Part shown: one piece after another, positions 11,102-13,141 of the stretch
Position numbering within the stretch: position 1 is the first letter of the stretch
Layout: every line of letters begins with the position of its first letter
NCBI GenBank assembly: GCA_021154945.1
Contig: JAJNQF010000470.1
Span: 1-13,141, forward strand
Source of the DNA: Sphingomonas sp.
GTDB taxonomy: Bacteria; Pseudomonadota; Alphaproteobacteria; Sphingomonadales; Sphingomonadaceae
DNA length: 13,141 nt
Direction of reading: 5' to 3'
The notes under the pieces: generated by a model
What the model saw: the letters and a program-made list of their open reading frames with translations, nothing else
Told to the model about the DNA's origin: nothing
The model's database searches: none
Made by a program: the position numbers and the translations under genes

Positions 11102-12921
11102 TGCCCGACCTTCCCGCCATGATGCCGTCGATGATGCCGGGCGAGTCGCCGATCGAGATGCTCCCGCAGCGTTTCGACGGGCCGCCGCCGCCCTGGTCCG
11201 CGCCCGAACCGGGGCCGGGCATGGTCGTCTCGAACGACGATATGCTCGCGCGCCGGATCATCCTCATCCTGATGACCGGGCTGCTCGCCACCGCGGCATC
11301 GTCCGCGGTGCAGGAATCGCTGCTCGCCGACGGGCTGAGCCTGTGGGATGCGGTTTTGCTGGCGCTGTTCTTCCCGTTGTTCGCGTGGATCGCGTTCGGC
11401 TTCATGAACGCGGCGATCGGCTTCGTGCTGCTGATGACCGGCGGCCATCCGGGCTTCGTGCCGACGCCGCGCCAGTCCGAACCGCTCGAGGGCCGCACCG
11501 CGATCCTGATGCCGGTCCATAACGAGGATATCGACGCCGTGTTCGAGCGGATCGCCTGGATGGCGCGCGCGATCGCGGCTGGCGGCGTCGCCGACCGGTT
11601 CGATATCTTCATCCTGAGCGACTCGGGCGAAGCGGCGGAGGCGGCCGAGGTGGCCGCGTGGCAAAGGCTCGCTCCGACGCTCGATTGCGCGCTCTATTAC
11701 CGTCGCCGGACCGTGAACGTCGGCCGCAAGCCGGGCAACGTGGCCGAGTGGATCCGGCGGTTCGGCGGCGGTTATCGCTACATGCTGATGCTCGACGCGG
11801 ACAGCCTGATGGGCGGCAACACGATCATCGGCATGGCGCAGGTGCTCGAACGGCGGCCTGCGGTGGCGTTGCTCCAGACCGTTCCCGCGGTGATCAACGG
11901 CGTGACGTTCTTCCAGCGCTGGATGCAGTTCGCCAGTCGGTTGTACGGCCCGATCTCGACCGCGGGCCTAGTCTGGTGGTCGGGCTCCGAGGCGACGTTC
12001 TGGGGGCATAACGCGATGATCCGGATCGAGGCGTTCGCGGCGAGCTGCGGTTTGCCCGACTTGCCCGGCCGCGCGCCGTTCGGCGGCGTCATCATGAGTC
12101 ACGATATGGTCGAGGCGGCGCTGCTCCGGCGGCGCGGCTGGCGCGTGCACATGCTGATGACCGAGGAGACGTTCGAGGAATATCCGCCGACGCTGATTGA
12201 CGCAGCGGTACGCGACCGGCGTTGGGCGCAGGGGAATATCCAACACCTCAGCCTACTGACGTCGTCGGGGTTCCACTGGGTCAGCCGACTGCAATTGCTG
12301 ATGGGCGCGTCGGCGTTCATCACCTCGCCGGTGTGGCTGCTGATGATCGCGACGAGCGTGGTGCAGGCGCTGATCGGCGAGCGCAACATCGTCGAGGCGC
12401 AGACCTCGCTGCAGGTGCTGGTGGTCACGCTGCTGCTGCTGTTCGGGCCGAAGCTGCTGAGCGTGGTCTGGGCGATCTCGAATGCGGAGCGTCGCGCGGG
12501 GTTTGGCGGGCGGCGGGGGATCGTGCGGTCGGTGTTGGTCGACGTGCCGTTCTCGATGCTGTCCGCGCCGGTGATCGCGCTGACGCAGACGATGGACCTG
12601 GCGGGGATCCTGATGGGGCGCAAGTCCGGCTGGGCGCCGCAGAACCGCGACGCGCATGAGTTGTCGCTGGCGGACGTGATGCCGCGCTATCGCTGGCATG
12701 TCGGGGTGGGGGTGGCGCTGCTGCTGGTGACGCCGTTCGCACCGATCACCGCGGCGTGGCTCGCGCCGGTGACGCTGGGGCTGTTGCTGAGCCCGTTCCT
12801 GACGATGCTGACGGCGAGCGAGAAGGCGGGAAAGTGGGCGGAGTCGCATGGGATGTTCGTGGAGCCCGGCGAGCATGTGTCGGTGCTGTCGCGGCCTTCG
12901 CTGCCGGCAACGCAGGTCTGA
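11101..12921 (+). CDS. opgH: OpgH (MdoH), inner-membrane glucan glucosyltransferase
   Basis: OpgH builds the linear glucan backbone from UDP-glucose and passes it to the periplasm. The 606-aa protein is a family 2 glycosyltransferase: RTAILMPVHNED (132-143), DADS at 232-235, SHDMVEAALLRRRGW from 333 and RDRRWAQGN (371-379, the Q/RxxRW-type motif). Two membrane segments precede the catalytic domain (about 51-70 and 79-115) and several follow it (about residues 400-570), matching the family topology. It is much shorter than E. coli OpgH (847 aa), chiefly through a short N-terminal arm of about 48 residues rich in Met and Pro (MPDLPAMMPSMMPG, then GPPPPW) and a shorter C-terminus. ATG 11101 shares its A with the stop of the preceding gene (TGATG), which indicates translational coupling. 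No opgC-type modification gene is visible. Confidence 0.95.
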   Translation: MPDLPAMMPSMMPGESPIEMLPQRFDGPPPPWSAPEPGPGMVVSNDDMLARRIILILMTGLLATAASSAVQESLLADGLSLWDAVLLALFFPLFAWIAFGFMNAAIGFVLLMTGGHPGFVPTPRQSEPLEGRTAILMPVHNEDIDAVFERIAWMARAIAAGGVADRFDIFILSDSGEAAEAAEVAAWQRLAPTLDCALYYRRRTVNVGRKPGNVAEWIRRFGGGYRYMLMLDADSLMGGNTIIGMAQVLERRPAVALLQTVPAVINGVTFFQRWMQFASRLYGPISTAGLVWWSGSEATFWGHNAMIRIEAFAASCGLPDLPGRAPFGGVIMSHDMVEAALLRRRGWRVHMLMTEETFEEYPPTLIDAAVRDRRWAQGNIQHLSLLTSSGFHWVSRLQLLMGASAFITSPVWLLMIATSVVQALIGERNIVEAQTSLQVLVVTLLLLFGPKLLSVVWAISNAERRAGFGGRRGIVRSVLVDVPFSMLSAPVIALTQTMDLAGILMGRKSGWAPQNRDAHELSLADVMPRYRWHVGVGVALLLVTPFAPITAAWLAPVTLGLLLSPFLTMLTASEKAGKWAESHGMFVEPGEHVSVLSRPSLPATQV

Positions 12922-12930
12922 TACCTACTG

Positions 12931-13045
12931 CTTCCCCCCTCCCTGGAAGGGGGGGGCCGGGGGTGGGTCGGCTTCCGCATAGTCGGACGGGCAGTGGAAC
13001 AAGCCGGCCGACCCACCCCCAACCCCTCCCTTCCAGGGAGGGGAG
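12931..13045. repeat. Large GC-rich inverted repeat after opgH
   Basis: The arms at about 12931-12974 and 13001-13045 are near reverse complements (CTTCCCCCCTCCCTGGAAGG on the left, CCTTCCAGGGAGGGG with flanks on the right; GGGGGTGGGTCGG against CCGACCCACCCCC). The right arm contains a perfect 9-bp hairpin, CCCCTCCCT-TCC-AGGGAGGGG (13023-13043). There is no T-run. It lies between opgH and a likely minus-strand gene, so it could act as a two-way transcription end, but it also resembles a dispersed intergenic repeat. Confidence 0.75.
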
Positions 13046-13059
13046 AATGTTGCGTCTTG

Positions 13060-13141
13060 CTACCCCCGGTGCCCGCTCAGCTCGGCACCCGCATCCACCG
13101 CGAACCGGCGGTTCCAGATAGTCGCCGACGCCGACACCGCG
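13060..13141 (-). CDS. Possible 3' end of a convergent gene (partial)
   Basis: On the minus strand one frame reads ATIWNRRFAVDAGAELSGHRG and ends at TAG (complement of 13060-13062). Twenty-six codons are available before the window edge. The composition is protein-like and the stop falls just after the inverted repeat, as expected for a gene facing opgH. The fragment is too short to assign a family, and another minus-strand frame is also open here. Confidence 0.3.
   Translation of the reverse strand, partial: AVSASATIWNRRFAVDAGAELSGHRG

Noticed and set aside
12756..13121. 121-codon + strand frame running past the end of opgH.
   Set aside because: It is an out-of-frame shadow of opgH that continues through the inverted repeat, with composition dominated by the repeat.

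Overview
The window looks like chromosomal DNA of a sphingomonad (Sphingomonas-like alphaproteobacterium). The GC content is high, third codon positions are strongly GC-biased, the protein families are a TorF-type porin, a complete Kdp system and a short-form OpgH, and GC-rich palindromic repeats fill the gaps between genes. The taxonomic assignment is inference from gene content and style; no rRNA or other marker gene is present.

Layout. Positions 1-136 are a leader region. A single-direction cluster then runs along the + strand: a TorF-family outer-membrane porin (137-1009), a 27-residue membrane peptide (1021-1104), kdpF (1115-1204), kdpA (1217-2920), kdpB (2935-4965), kdpC (5036-5617), kdpD (5614-8274) and kdpE (8271-8960). 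Gaps are 10-14 nt or stop/start overlaps, except for 70 nt between kdpB and kdpC, which is filled by a palindromic repeat. A 302-bp intergenic stretch (8961-9262) holds a second, inverted copy of that repeat and a different inverted repeat. A small two-helix membrane protein (9263-9508) follows, then a two-gene operon for osmoregulated periplasmic glucans: an OpgG/OpgD-family periplasmic enzyme with a Tat-type signal (9596-11101) and the membrane glucosyltransferase OpgH (11101-12921), overlapping by one base. The window ends with a large inverted repeat (12931-13045) and probably the tail of a convergent minus-strand gene.

How the genes work together. KdpFABC is the high-affinity ATP-driven K+ pump, and KdpD/KdpE is the two-component system that switches it on at low K+ or high osmolarity. 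The porin at the head of the same gene string could carry ions across the outer membrane. The OPG genes make periplasmic glucans, the envelope-side answer to osmotic change. The window therefore reads as an osmotic and ionic homeostasis region.

The observations most worth a second look are: (1) the uncharacterised 27-residue peptide before kdpF; (2) the porin as likely first gene of the kdp operon; (3) a 57-bp palindromic element in inverted copies flanking kdpC-kdpD-kdpE, one of them inside the operon; (4) a two-part sequence with identical spacing upstream of both the porin-kdp cluster and the opg cluster, a candidate shared control element. No wholly new system is evident; the novelty lies in these additions to known systems.
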